From DATARH01 sp035534855 (GTDB lineage: Bacteria; Pseudomonadota; Alphaproteobacteria; ATCC43930; CGMCC-115725), in contig DATLRD010000088.1 in NCBI GenBank assembly GCA_035534855.1, forward strand, positions 39,913 to 103,912: a stretch of 64,000 nucleotides of DNA. The letters are read 5' to 3'. The notes beneath the pieces were generated by a model. That model was not told the origin of the DNA, did no database searches, and saw only the letters and a list, made by a program, of their open reading frames with translations. The first letter of the stretch is position 1. Each line of letters begins with the position of its first letter. Position numbers and translations under genes: made by a program. This document shows positions 19,950 through 28,590 of this stretch, piece by piece.

Positions 19950-21494
19950 ATGCGAATCCTTGGCGTTCATCCCGGCCCGCTGATGTACACCAAGATCTTT
20001 CTGCGGCTCGAACCGCTGGGGCTCGAACTGGCCGCTGCGGCGGCACGGCAGGCCGGCCACCGGGTGATGCTGATCGACCTGCAGGTCGAGGACCACCCCG
20101 CGTATTTCCGGCTGCTGGCGGCGTGGCAGCCCGACCTGGTCGCGTTTTCCTGCAACTACCTGGCAAACATCCCGGAGGTCGTCGACCTCGCCAAGGCGAC
20201 AAAGGCGCGGCTGCCGCACGCCTTTGTCTGTGTCGGCGGGCACAGCGCGTCGTTTGCCGCGGGGTCGCTGATCGAGCACGGCGCCGGGGCGATCGATTGC
20301 GTGCTCAAGGGCGAGGGCGAGGCCGGAATGCCCCTGCTGCTGGCCGCGATCGAGGCAAGCGCCGAGCTGACCAGCGTGCCGGGGGTGGTGACGGCGGATG
20401 GCGAGGGGCCGGCGCCGTCGTTCGTCGCTTCGCTCGACGCGCTGTTGCCGGCCCGCGACCTCTTGCGGCACCGGCGCAAATATTTCCTCGGCGTGCTCGA
20501 TCCGTGCGCCTCGGTCGAATTCTCCCGCGGCTGTCCGTGGGACTGCTCGTTCTGCAGCGCGTGGACCTTCTACGGCCGCTCGTACCGGGTGAGGAGCCCC
20601 GAGCGGGTGGTCGAGGATTTGCGCTCGCTGCGCGAACCGGGCGTGTTCATCACCGACGACGTCGCGTTTCTGCAGGAGCGACAGGGGATGGAGATCGGCG
20701 AAGCGGTCGCCCGCGCCGGGATCAAAAAGCAGTACTACCTCGAAACCCGCGGCGACGTGCTGCTGCGCAACAAAGAGGTGTTCCGCTTCTGGAAGCGGCT
20801 CGGCGTCGAGTACATGTTCATCGGGCTCGAAGCGCTCGACGAGGAGGGGCTCAAGAAATACCGCAAGCGGGTGCCGCTCGGGCGCAATTTCGAAGCGCTG
20901 GAATTCGCCCGCTCGCTCGGGATCACCGTCGCGATCAACCTGATCGCCGACCCGGATTGGGACCGCGAACGGTTCCGCGTCGTGCGCGATTGGTGCCTCG
21001 ATGTGCCCGAAATCATCAACATCAGCGTCAACACGCCGTATCCCGGCACCGAAAGCTGGATCACCGAGGAGCGCCGGCTCGCGACCCGCGATTACCGCCT
21101 GTTCGACATCCAGCATGCGGTACTGCCGACCCGGCTGCCACTGGCCGAATTCTATGAAGAGCTGGTGGCGCTGCAGCGCGCGATCTATCGTAAGCACCTC
21201 GGCCTGCGGCGGGTGATCGACTCGCTGGGCATCATCTCCAAGCTGCTGCTGCGCGGGCAGACCAATTTCGTACACGGGCTGTTTCAGCTCAACAACGTGT
21301 TCCGCCCCGATCTGCTGCTCGCCGACCACGCGATGCCGGTCGATTACCCGATCGCGCTGCCCGAGCGCAGCGGCCCGCCGGCTGCGATCGGACGGGCGCT
21401 CTACGTGCATGCCCCGCGCGGCCGCGCCGGCCGGGCGATCGACCACACTACCGAACGCTTTGTCGACGAGACCCGGATGGGCACCGCCCGGTAG
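19950..21494 (+). CDS. hpnR: Hopanoid C-3 methylase (B12 radical SAM)
   Basis: Adds a methyl group to C-3 of the hopanoid A ring using cobalamin and radical S-adenosylmethionine. The N-terminal B12-binding domain (about 1-150) reads LMYTKIFLRLEPLGLELAAA, VMLIDLQVEDH and AFVCVGGHSASF, matching what I recall of HpnR. The radical SAM domain has CPWDCSFC (Cx3Cx2C for the 4Fe-4S cluster). The 514-residue length fits HpnR. ATG 19950 is chosen because GGGGAGGGACTTCG precedes it. No squalene-hopene cyclase or other hpn gene is nearby, so the enzyme would act on hopanoids made from a separate locus. A different class B methylase remains possible. Confidence 0.82.
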   Translation: MRILGVHPGPLMYTKIFLRLEPLGLELAAAAARQAGHRVMLIDLQVEDHPAYFRLLAAWQPDLVAFSCNYLANIPEVVDLAKATKARLPHAFVCVGGHSASFAAGSLIEHGAGAIDCVLKGEGEAGMPLLLAAIEASAELTSVPGVVTADGEGPAPSFVASLDALLPARDLLRHRRKYFLGVLDPCASVEFSRGCPWDCSFCSAWTFYGRSYRVRSPERVVEDLRSLREPGVFITDDVAFLQERQGMEIGEAVARAGIKKQYYLETRGDVLLRNKEVFRFWKRLGVEYMFIGLEALDEEGLKKYRKRVPLGRNFEALEFARSLGITVAINLIADPDWDRERFRVVRDWCLDVPEIINISVNTPYPGTESWITEERRLATRDYRLFDIQHAVLPTRLPLAEFYEELVALQRAIYRKHLGLRRVIDSLGIISKLLLRGQTNFVHGLFQLNNVFRPDLLLADHAMPVDYPIALPERSGPPAAIGRALYVHAPRGRAGRAIDHTTERFVDETRMGTAR

Positions 21495-21591
21495 GATCAT
21501 CGTCGCCGGGCTTGACCGCGCGGCTGGCCCGAGGCTCAGTGCGGCCGGCGGGGGCAAACCCAACTCTAGCAGGCATATCGGGAGGGGTCGA

Positions 21592-23178
21592 ATGGTTGAC
21601 GGCGCCAGGCAGATCGATGTCGCGACGCAGCGGCGGTGGCTCGCCGATGGTGGCGAGATCGCGTTTATCGACGTGCGCGAGGAAGGCGAGCATTGCGACG
21701 GCCACCCGCTATTGTCGGTAAGCCTGCCCTATAGCCGGCTCGAACTCGACATCGCGCGGCTGGTGCCGCGGCCGACGTGCCGGGTAGTGCTAATCGATTC
21801 CGGCGACGGGGTTGCGGCGCGCGCTGCCGCGCGGCTGACCAGGCTCGGTTACGGCGACGTTTCGGTCGTGGCCGGCGGCGTCGCGGCCTGGGGCGCCGCG
21901 CATCCGCTGTTTCCGAGCAGCAACGTGCCGAGCAAGGCGTTCGCCGAGCTGGTCGAGATCGACCGTGCGACGCCGCATGTCACCGCCGCCGAGTTCGATC
22001 GCCTGCGTCACGAAGGCACCAAGGTCGCCGTGCTCGACAGCCGCACGGTCGAGGAGTTCAACCGGTTTCACGTACCCGGCGCGGTGTCGTGCCCCGGCGC
22101 CGAGCTGGTGCATCGGTTCGCCGACCTGGTGCCCGACCGCGACACGCTGGTCGTGGTTTCCTGCGCCGGCCGCACCCGCAGCATCATCGGCGCGCAATCG
22201 CTGATCAACGCCGGGGTGCCGAACCGGGTCGTCTCGCTGCAGGGCGGGACCCAGGGCTGGCGGCTCGCCGGGCTCGAGCTGGAGCGCGATACGCGCGCGG
22301 CGCTCGCCCCGGTCAGTGCCGCCGCGGCAGGCTTTGCGGCGCCGTTGGCGGCGCGGATCGCGGAACGGTTCGGGGTGTGGCGCATCGAGCGCGCGACGCT
22401 GGCGGCGTGGCGCGCGGACCCGCGCCGTACCACGCACATCCTCGACGTGCGTACCCCCGAGGAATTTGCTGCGGGGCATCTGCCGGGGGCAGAATCGGCG
22501 CCGGGCGGGCAGCTTGTGCAGGCGATCGACCGGTGGGTGGCGACTCGCGGCGCGCGGCTCGTTCTGGTCGACGACACCGAGACCCGGGCGATCATGACCG
22601 CGCACTGGCTGATCCAGATGGGCTGGGACGTGGTCGTGCTGGAGGGCGGCATCGGCGGCGCCGGGATCGAAACCGGCAGCGCCGCGCCGGCCGCGTCGGC
22701 GCCGCAGACTGCCAGCATTGGGCCGACGGCGGCGTCGCGGGCGATGGTCGAGGGGGCCGCGGCCATCGTGCTCGGGCCGAGCGCCGCCTATCGCGCGGCG
22801 CATCCCGCCGGGGCGGTGTGGACGATCCGGCCGCGCCTCGATCGGCTGCCGGAATCGGTTCTCGGCGCCGGCCGGATCATGGTCTTTGCCGATTCAGAGC
22901 CGGAGGTCGCGCGGCTTGCCACAGCCGAGTTGGCGGCGCTGACCGGCGCCGAGATCGCGCTGGTCGAGGGCGGCGTCGCCGGCTGGCAGAAGGCCAGGCT
23001 GCCGGTCGTTGCAACGCCGGACGATCCGCCCGATAGCGAGCGGATCGATTTCGTGTTCTGGAATCACGACCGCCACGCCGGCAACCAGGCGGCGATGCGC
23101 GCCTATCTGCAATGGGAGTTGGACCTGCCCGGCGAGATCGCCCGCGACGGCCTCGCCGGGTTTCAGCTGGCGCCGTGA
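21592..23178 (+). CDS. Four-domain rhodanese-like protein
   Basis: A 528-residue protein built of four rhodanese modules: about 1-115, 125-235, 260-360 and 385-500. Only module 2 keeps an active-site loop with cysteine (VVSCAGRTRSIIGAQ). The equivalent loops in modules 1, 3 and 4 read LIDSGDGVAAR, LVDDTETRAIM and VFADSEPEVAR, all lacking Cys. It could move sulfane sulfur with the single active domain, using the others for binding. The ATG follows GGGAGGGGTCGA. It lies 97 bases after hpnR; a functional tie is unclear. No signal peptide, so cytoplasmic. Confidence 0.88.
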   Translation: MVDGARQIDVATQRRWLADGGEIAFIDVREEGEHCDGHPLLSVSLPYSRLELDIARLVPRPTCRVVLIDSGDGVAARAAARLTRLGYGDVSVVAGGVAAWGAAHPLFPSSNVPSKAFAELVEIDRATPHVTAAEFDRLRHEGTKVAVLDSRTVEEFNRFHVPGAVSCPGAELVHRFADLVPDRDTLVVVSCAGRTRSIIGAQSLINAGVPNRVVSLQGGTQGWRLAGLELERDTRAALAPVSAAAAGFAAPLAARIAERFGVWRIERATLAAWRADPRRTTHILDVRTPEEFAAGHLPGAESAPGGQLVQAIDRWVATRGARLVLVDDTETRAIMTAHWLIQMGWDVVVLEGGIGGAGIETGSAAPAASAPQTASIGPTAASRAMVEGAAAIVLGPSAAYRAAHPAGAVWTIRPRLDRLPESVLGAGRIMVFADSEPEVARLATAELAALTGAEIALVEGGVAGWQKARLPVVATPDDPPDSERIDFVFWNHDRHAGNQAAMRAYLQWELDLPGEIARDGLAGFQLAP

Positions 23179-23196
23179 GGCGTCAGCGCGCGTCTG

Positions 23197-23739
23197 CTAC
23201 CAGTAGCGGACCGGCCCGCAATCGACGTGGACGAAATTCGAGCGCGGGTAATAGCCGACGCCGCCGCCCCGGAGGCTGACCGCCGCGCGGTGCACCTGTG
23301 ACAGGTCCCGGCCCTCGGCCCGCAGGTCGATCGCCATGCCGTGGATGTGATAGCTGTTGGCGGCAACGCCCGAGCTGTGCCTGCGCAGCATCGCGTTGGT
23401 CGCCGGGGTGCGATAGCCGCACACGATCATAAACGGGCGATGGCTTTCCAGCCGCGTCCGAAGCATCCCGATCACGTCGAGCACACCCGCGTTCATCGGG
23501 CGCACTTCATTGCTGTAGTGGTCGCGCAGGATCCAGTTGATGTCGCGCACCGCCTCGCGGATGTAGTGCCCATCGGCCCAATAGACCGTGCGCAGCCACT
23601 CTCCGGTGTGGGTGTTGTAGAGTGATACCGAGCGTGGCGCGAAAGAGACGGCGGCGCTCGGCTGAACAAACGCAACGGCGGTAGCGGCCGCGGCGACCCC
23701 GAAAACCCGGCGCCGGGTCAACAAATTCGTCGATGGCAA
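23197..23739 (-). CDS. DUF882/MepK-type murein peptidase (M15), Tat signal
   Basis: Probably cleaves peptidoglycan cross-links in the periplasm. The 180 residues start with a twin-arginine-like leader (TRRRVFGVAAAATAVAFVQP). The M15/DUF882 core has SGYRT-like CGYRTPATNAMLR, SYHIHGMAIDLR (zinc His and Asp) and a final FVHVDCGPVRYW (zinc His). The start codon is TTG at 23739, preceded by GGGGGATGACCA; ATG at 23746 is in another frame. It lies just downstream of the L,D-transpeptidase gene in the same direction, so the pair may balance 3-3 cross-link making and cutting. Confidence 0.85.
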   Translation of the reverse strand: MPSTNLLTRRRVFGVAAAATAVAFVQPSAAVSFAPRSVSLYNTHTGEWLRTVYWADGHYIREAVRDINWILRDHYSNEVRPMNAGVLDVIGMLRTRLESHRPFMIVCGYRTPATNAMLRRHSSGVAANSYHIHGMAIDLRAEGRDLSQVHRAAVSLRGGGVGYYPRSNFVHVDCGPVRYW

Positions 23740-23877
23740 TGGTCATCCCCCCATCAGCCTTAGGGACGCCATACCATCCGAAAACCGGCCAAACAAGCCT
23801 GTTATGCGCAAAATTGCAGCGAGCGCGGCAATTTACCCGGGCGTCAAGCGCTCTGGTTGATCCGATGTGCCGGCTGT

Positions 23878-25569
23878 TCAGCCGTGCCGTTGGCTGCCGT
23901 AATCCTGTCCCGCGACCGGCAGTTGCGCGGTCGGCACCAAGTGGCGCCACACCGCGTCGTCGCGCCGGTAGTAATCGTGGGCGAAGGCGATCTGCCCGTC
24001 ATCGCCGACATAGGCGGTTTGATAGACGATATATACCGGGATCGGGGCGGGCACCATGTGCCGGGTTGTGGTACCCCGCGCGATGCCTCGGTTGATATCT
24101 TCGATCGGGATGTCGCTGATCAGCGAGGCAAGGTCCCGCGGGTTCTGCACCCGCACGCAGCCGTGGCTGAGCCGGCGGTTCTCGCGGGCAAACAGATAGC
24201 GTTGCGGCGTGTCGTGCAGATACACGTCAAATTTGTCTTCCATCTCGAATTTGATCCGGCCGAGCGCGGTGCCCGCACCGGGCAGCTGCGTCACCGACCC
24301 GTTGTCGCGCATCACCATGTTGTGCCGTTCTAGATAGTCCGGGTCTTCTTCGAGCTTGGGCAGAATTTCCTTCGTGGTGATCGAATACGGCACGTTCCAC
24401 GGGGGGTTGTAGAGCAGGCTGTTGATCGTCGTGGCGAATTCCGGCGTCTGCTTGTCGAGTTGGCCGATCACGACACGGGTGGTGAACGCCACCTGGCCGT
24501 TTTGGAAGAACTGGAGCCGCTGGATCGCGGTGTTGACCCAGATCCGCGTCGCCGGCATGTCGCGCGTCAGCCAGCGCATTCGTTCGAGGCCGACGGCAAT
24601 CTGCTGGGCGCGGGCGTCGGCGCTGACATTGAGCTCGGCGAGCGTCGCCGGGCCGAGCCGGCCGTCGGGCTCGATGCCATGGTGCTCCTGAAACGCGCGG
24701 AGGGCGGCGATCGTCTGGTCGTCGTTCACCCCGGTGGCAAAGCCAGCCGGCAGATAGCCCTCGGCCGACAGGCGCTGCTGGAGTTGGCGCAGGCGCTCGC
24801 CGGGGGAAGCAGCATCGACGCGCGGCCAGCCGCCGGCCTTGGCAATCGCCTGATAGGTCTGGTAGCCGCGGCGCATCGCCGCGTATTCCGGCGTGTTCGG
24901 TGCCAGCGCATCGATCACTGCCGACGGCTTCGGACTGGTGATCGCGGAGTCAAGCACACCGACCACGTCGACCGGGTCGGGCGACAATTCCTCGTTGCTG
25001 TTTCGTGCCTCGACTGGGAGGGCACCGCGGGCCAGCGCGTCGGCATAGCCGAGAAACGCATCGGACAACAGCAGGTCGCGGTCGATCGGCGACAGAGCGC
25101 CAGGGTTGATCAGCGCCGCGGCGTGGAACAGATTGGGGTCGAGCCCTTGATCGCCGGCACGCAGCACAGCGGCCCACAGCGCCTTCGCCACTTCCGGGCG
25201 GCTGTCCCATACCGGCAGGTAGCCGTGCCCGGCATAAAACCGCCGCAGCAGCGACAGATGCAGACGCTCGCCGGCGATCGTCAGGCTGTTGCCCTGATCG
25301 AGCCGCGTCTTGATTTCGGTGTCGGCAACCGGGGCCGCCGGGTTGGCCGCCGCCGGCTCGAAGGCGGCCGGCGTTGCCACCGGCCCCGGGGCCGCGGCGA
25401 GGGCCAGGGCGGGCGACAAGCCGATCCCGCCGGCCAGCACGATCGCCGCCGCGAGCTTGGCTCCGCGGCGACGCCTGGCTCCGCGGCTACGCCTGCGGGC
25501 GTCGGAATATGCGTCTGGTATCGACAAGCGGTCACCGCCTCCCCTGCGGCCGAAGCCTCGAAGCGTCAT
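23878..25569 (-). CDS. YcbB-type L,D-transpeptidase
   Basis: Forms 3-3 peptidoglycan cross-links in the periplasm. From ATG 25569 the protein has 563 residues: a basic leader then a hydrophobic signal (KLAAAIVLAGGIGLSPALALA), an alpha domain typical of YcbB, a peptidoglycan-binding region (LRQLQQRLSAEGYLPAGFAT, about 240-300) and a catalytic domain with RRLSHGCVRVQNPRDLA, which holds the nucleophilic Cys. The frame stays open upstream to 25764, so a longer form is not excluded; neither start has a clear ribosome site. A short direct repeat in the leader coding region (about 25457-25492) encodes Arg/Gly-rich residues. The M15-type gene follows 138 bases on. Confidence 0.88.
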   Translation of the reverse strand: MTLRGFGRRGGGDRLSIPDAYSDARRRSRGARRRRGAKLAAAIVLAGGIGLSPALALAAAPGPVATPAAFEPAAANPAAPVADTEIKTRLDQGNSLTIAGERLHLSLLRRFYAGHGYLPVWDSRPEVAKALWAAVLRAGDQGLDPNLFHAAALINPGALSPIDRDLLLSDAFLGYADALARGALPVEARNSNEELSPDPVDVVGVLDSAITSPKPSAVIDALAPNTPEYAAMRRGYQTYQAIAKAGGWPRVDAASPGERLRQLQQRLSAEGYLPAGFATGVNDDQTIAALRAFQEHHGIEPDGRLGPATLAELNVSADARAQQIAVGLERMRWLTRDMPATRIWVNTAIQRLQFFQNGQVAFTTRVVIGQLDKQTPEFATTINSLLYNPPWNVPYSITTKEILPKLEEDPDYLERHNMVMRDNGSVTQLPGAGTALGRIKFEMEDKFDVYLHDTPQRYLFARENRRLSHGCVRVQNPRDLASLISDIPIEDINRGIARGTTTRHMVPAPIPVYIVYQTAYVGDDGQIAFAHDYYRRDDAVWRHLVPTAQLPVAGQDYGSQRHG

Positions 25570-26112
25570 CGTGCCGATTGAATAGAAGCCCGTCAAATCA
25601 GCGCTTTCAACTCGATCGGACACCAGCGTTCGATACTTGGCCGGAATGGCCCATGAGGTCAACCTATGGGCGATCCGTTCCAAATTTACTAACGACGAAA
25701 TGTCGGGTCGTTTTGCGGCATTCATCAATGAAGTGAACACGGGGCAGCGTTGCGCGATCCGCATGTGCGGCCCGATCGGGCGGAATCTCGATCGGGCGGT
25801 CGTCTATTCAGGCACCGGCTCGGGGCGTCATCTCGCCGCTGCTGATGCGGCAAAATGGGCATTACGGCAATCGGTTGCATTGTCAATTCGACTTTAAATT
25901 TCTTCCACGGCCGCATCCCGCATCACAGGGTTTATCCTCGCGGCGGAAGTATCAGCCGATGAGACATGCGCGGTGTATTCTCGCCTCGACAGCCGTGACG
26001 GCGCTATTAGCCGAGAATGTAAAATCTCTCGATTTGGTGGGGATTCACGATTCGCCTTGTACATTATTGGGTGCTACATTGGTTTCTGCCCCGGGTGTTG
26101 GGGGAGGCGCCG
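25570..26112. other. Intergenic region, no confident gene
   Basis: About 540 bases, noticeably richer in A/T than its neighbours, separate the transpeptidase start from a small secreted-protein gene on the other strand. It must carry divergent promoters for both, but I cannot place -35/-10 boxes with confidence. A short open frame on the + strand (25637-25897) has no ribosome site and no recognisable family. Confidence 0.5.
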
Positions 26113-26388
26113 ATGCCCAAGCTATTCTCGCTTTGCGTTGCGGCAATCCTGCTGACAAGCACCGCCGCAGGGGCGGTGTGCCTGCCGAGCAAGGGACGCA
26201 AATGCGTCGATCTGAGCGGCATTCCCGACGCCGCCCGGCAGGTTATCGGCAGCGAAGAGCTCGCCACCACCAAGGCGGCGGTGCCTCCGCCGGCGGCGGT
26301 GCCGACCCCCTATACCGGGCCGACCATCGGCTTCAGCAATATGATCCGCAGCGCGCCGGAGATCGGCTACCACTGGTCGATCAACTAG
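26113..26388 (+). CDS. Small secreted protein of unknown function
   Basis: A 91-residue protein with a clear Sec signal peptide (PKLFSLCVAAILLTSTAAGA, cleavage near residue 22). The mature part begins with a Cys pair region (VCLPSKGRKCVDLSG) that could form one disulfide, then a Pro/Ala linker (VPPPAAVPTPY) and GPTIGFSNMIRSAPEIGYHWSIN. ATG 26113 is preferred over 26071 because GGGGGAGGCGCCG precedes it and it opens straight into the signal. I do not recognise the family. It is convergent with the citrate synthase-like gene. Confidence 0.65.
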   Translation: MPKLFSLCVAAILLTSTAAGAVCLPSKGRKCVDLSGIPDAARQVIGSEELATTKAAVPPPAAVPTPYTGPTIGFSNMIRSAPEIGYHWSIN

Positions 26389-26404
26389 TCGGCCTACTGA
26401 GCGT

Positions 26405-27496
26405 TCAATCGCCGTCGGCTGCGGCGGGAACCGGCCCGACATAGGCCGAGGACGGGCGGATCAGCCTCCCGGCGCGCTGCTGCTCCATCGCGTGCGCCAG
26501 CCAGCCGGCGGCGCGCCCGATCGCGAAGACCGGCGTGAAGGCCTCGCGCGGAAACCCGACCGCGTCGAGGAGCAGGGCCGCGTTGATCTCGACATTCGGC
26601 TGGAGTGGCGGGCGGCCCGGCTTCAGCCGGGCGAAGGCGTCGCCGACCGCACGCTCGACTGTGGCGGCAAAGTCGAGGCGCCCGGCCGCCGGGCCGAGTT
26701 CGGCACGCAGCCGCGCCAGGGCCCGTCCGAGGATCGTCGCGCGCGGGTCGCCGAGCCGGAAGACGCGGTGGCCGAAACCCATCAGCCGATCCCCGGCGGC
26801 GAGCTTGCGCTGCGCCCAGGCGGCGACGTCGCCGCTCGCCTCGGCCTCGTCGAGCATGTCGAGCGTTGGGCCCGGCGCGCCACCGTGCAGCGGCCCGGTG
26901 AATGCGCAATAGGCGCCGAGCGCGGCCGACAACAGCGAGGCGCGGCTCGACGCGACGACGCGGGCGGTGAACGCCGAGGTGTTGAGGCCGTTGTCGATGA
27001 CCGCGGTCCAATAGGTGTCAAGCGCCTCGGCCATCGCCGGCCTGACTGGAGCGCCGTGCGCCATGCGTAAGAGGTCGTCGGCCGTCGTGCGCGACGCGTC
27101 GGGCGGCAGCGGTGCCGCACCCTGGCGCCGGCGCAACAGGGCGCCGATCGCCACCGGCAGCGTCGCGAGGATCTCGGCCGGGGCGGCTCCTTCGGGGAGA
27201 TGCGCCAGCGCCAGGCGAACCCCCTCGATCAGCGGCCGCGGTGCGGCGCAATCGAGCCATCGGCCGAGGCCGGCGAAGGCGCGTTCGCGGCCGGCGCCGA
27301 GCCTCGCGCGGATCGCGTCGCGGCTCAATCCGTCGCCGGCGAACCCGTCCCACAGCAGCGCGATCGCGCCCTCATAGCCGAAATCGGCGCACAGCTCTTC
27401 GAGTGTGTGGCCGCGCACCCACAGGATGCCCTGGGCGCCGTCACTGTGGCTCAGCACCGTCTCGGCGACGACGAGCCCCGCCAGCCCGCTATCCAC
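26405..27496 (-). CDS. Citrate synthase-like protein
   Basis: Condenses acetyl-CoA or another acyl-CoA with a 2-oxoacid. The 363 residues have family signatures: GPLHGGAPGPTLDML (first catalytic His), DRLMGFGHRVFRLGDPR (second His and Arg), and LQPNVEINAALLLDAVG, where the usual catalytic Asp is Glu, as in some secondary citrate synthases. The N-terminal region is shorter than in the main gltA enzyme. GTG 27496 is chosen: it follows the upstream stop by 13 bases with GGGGCG before it, whereas earlier starts overlap the DHDPS-like gene. A secondary citrate or methylcitrate synthase role is possible; CitA-like enzymes are the nearest comparison I know. Confidence 0.82.
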   Translation of the reverse strand: MDSGLAGLVVAETVLSHSDGAQGILWVRGHTLEELCADFGYEGAIALLWDGFAGDGLSRDAIRARLGAGRERAFAGLGRWLDCAAPRPLIEGVRLALAHLPEGAAPAEILATLPVAIGALLRRRQGAAPLPPDASRTTADDLLRMAHGAPVRPAMAEALDTYWTAVIDNGLNTSAFTARVVASSRASLLSAALGAYCAFTGPLHGGAPGPTLDMLDEAEASGDVAAWAQRKLAAGDRLMGFGHRVFRLGDPRATILGRALARLRAELGPAAGRLDFAATVERAVGDAFARLKPGRPPLQPNVEINAALLLDAVGFPREAFTPVFAIGRAAGWLAHAMEQQRAGRLIRPSSAYVGPVPAAADGD

Positions 27497-27509
27497 GTAG
27501 CGCCCCGAC

Positions 27510-28475
27510 TCACTCGGCGGCGAGGGCGACGGGTTCGTCCGGGCCGAGCCCCGACGCGGCGATCGCCTGGCGCAGCCGAGCGATCTCCGCATCGGGCAAT
27601 TTCATCAGCGGCGGGCGCACCACCGCCGGAGGCAGCTTGCCGATCAGCGCCAGGACCTCCTTCATGCGGTTGTGCATGTCGAGAAACGGCGGCGCGTAGA
27701 ATGCCTGGGCCAGCGGATAGATGCGCTCGTTGACGGCGCGGACGCGCGCGAGGTCGTTGGCTTTGACCGCACGGAACAATTCGACCTGCCACTGGGCGAT
27801 GACGCTGCCGGCGCCGGACAACAGCCCGTCGCAGCCCATCACCAGCGAGCTCATCAGCCACGAACTGTGCGTCGTCAGCACGGTGACCGGGCGCGGCAAG
27901 CCCTGCAGCGCCCGGATGTTGCGCTCATGCGTCATCGGGTCGCCCGACCAGTCCTTGATCGCGCGGATCGACGGCACCGCGTCGACCAGCTTCAGCAGCG
28001 TTTCATGCGGGTAGCCGAGCGGCCCCGCGAGCGTGTAGTTGAAGCAGATCAGCGGCAGGTCGGTCGCCGCGGCGATCGTCGAGAAATGGGCGATTGCCAT
28101 CTCGGGCCTGAGCTGCCCGCCCATGCTCATGCATTGCGGCGGAAACACCAAGAGCGCCGCGGCGCCGCCCGCCTCGGCCAGGCGGGCGATGCGCGCCGCC
28201 TCGAGGCTGCCGTCAGCATAGACCCCGGCGACGATCGGCAGCCGGTCGCCGATTTCATCGATCGTCAGCCGCAGCACCTCGCGCTGCTCGTCGACGGTGC
28301 AGGCGTGGATCTCGCTCGAATGTCCGTTGACCGTGAGCGCCGCAATCCCCTCCACCGCGGCGACATCGCGCAGGTGTCGGCGATACGCCGCCGCGTCGAT
28401 CGAGAAATCAGTGTGGAACGGCAGCAATACGGCGGGAATGACGCCGCGCGGCGTCCAGTCGGCAAAGCGAGTCAT
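27510..28475 (-). CDS. DHDPS/NAL-family aldolase-type lyase
   Basis: A class I aldolase of the dihydrodipicolinate synthase/N-acetylneuraminate lyase superfamily, 321 residues. The Schiff-base Lys is in SIRAIKDWSGD and the proton-relay Tyr in LICFNYTLAG. The DapA signature GTTGE is replaced by VNGHSSEIHA, so lysine biosynthesis is unlikely; a 2-keto acid aldolase or dehydratase is more probable. ATG 28475 is preferred over 28481 because GGAGG is 9 bases upstream. The citrate synthase-like gene follows 13 bases later, so its product may feed or use the same 2-keto acid. Confidence 0.85.
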   Translation of the reverse strand: MTRFADWTPRGVIPAVLLPFHTDFSIDAAAYRRHLRDVAAVEGIAALTVNGHSSEIHACTVDEQREVLRLTIDEIGDRLPIVAGVYADGSLEAARIARLAEAGGAAALLVFPPQCMSMGGQLRPEMAIAHFSTIAAATDLPLICFNYTLAGPLGYPHETLLKLVDAVPSIRAIKDWSGDPMTHERNIRALQGLPRPVTVLTTHSSWLMSSLVMGCDGLLSGAGSVIAQWQVELFRAVKANDLARVRAVNERIYPLAQAFYAPPFLDMHNRMKEVLALIGKLPPAVVRPPLMKLPDAEIARLRQAIAASGLGPDEPVALAAE

Positions 28476-28543
28476 CAGCATCGGCCTCCGGCATCAACAG
28501 GCGGACGGCGGCGAGCCTAGCACACCGGCCGGCCCGCCTGGTC

Positions 28544-28572
28544 TTTCCTGTTATCTGCAGGAAATTAACAGG
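28544..28572. promoter_or_regulatory. Nested palindromes upstream of DHDPS-like operon
   Basis: TTTCCTG-7-CAGGAAA (28544-28564) is a perfect 7-bp inverted repeat. It overlaps CCTGTTA-12-TAACAGG (28547-28572), a second perfect 7-bp repeat. They lie 69 to 97 bases upstream of the chosen ATG, between it and the 3' end of the EF-hand gene. The layout suggests a transcription-factor site; no regulator gene is adjacent. Confidence 0.45.
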
Positions 28573-28590
28573 TGGCGCGCGCCGATCGCG

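Noticed and set aside
25637..25897. 86-codon frame upstream of the small secreted-protein gene
   Set aside because: No ribosome site, no recognisable family, and it overlaps the possible longer start of the transpeptidase.
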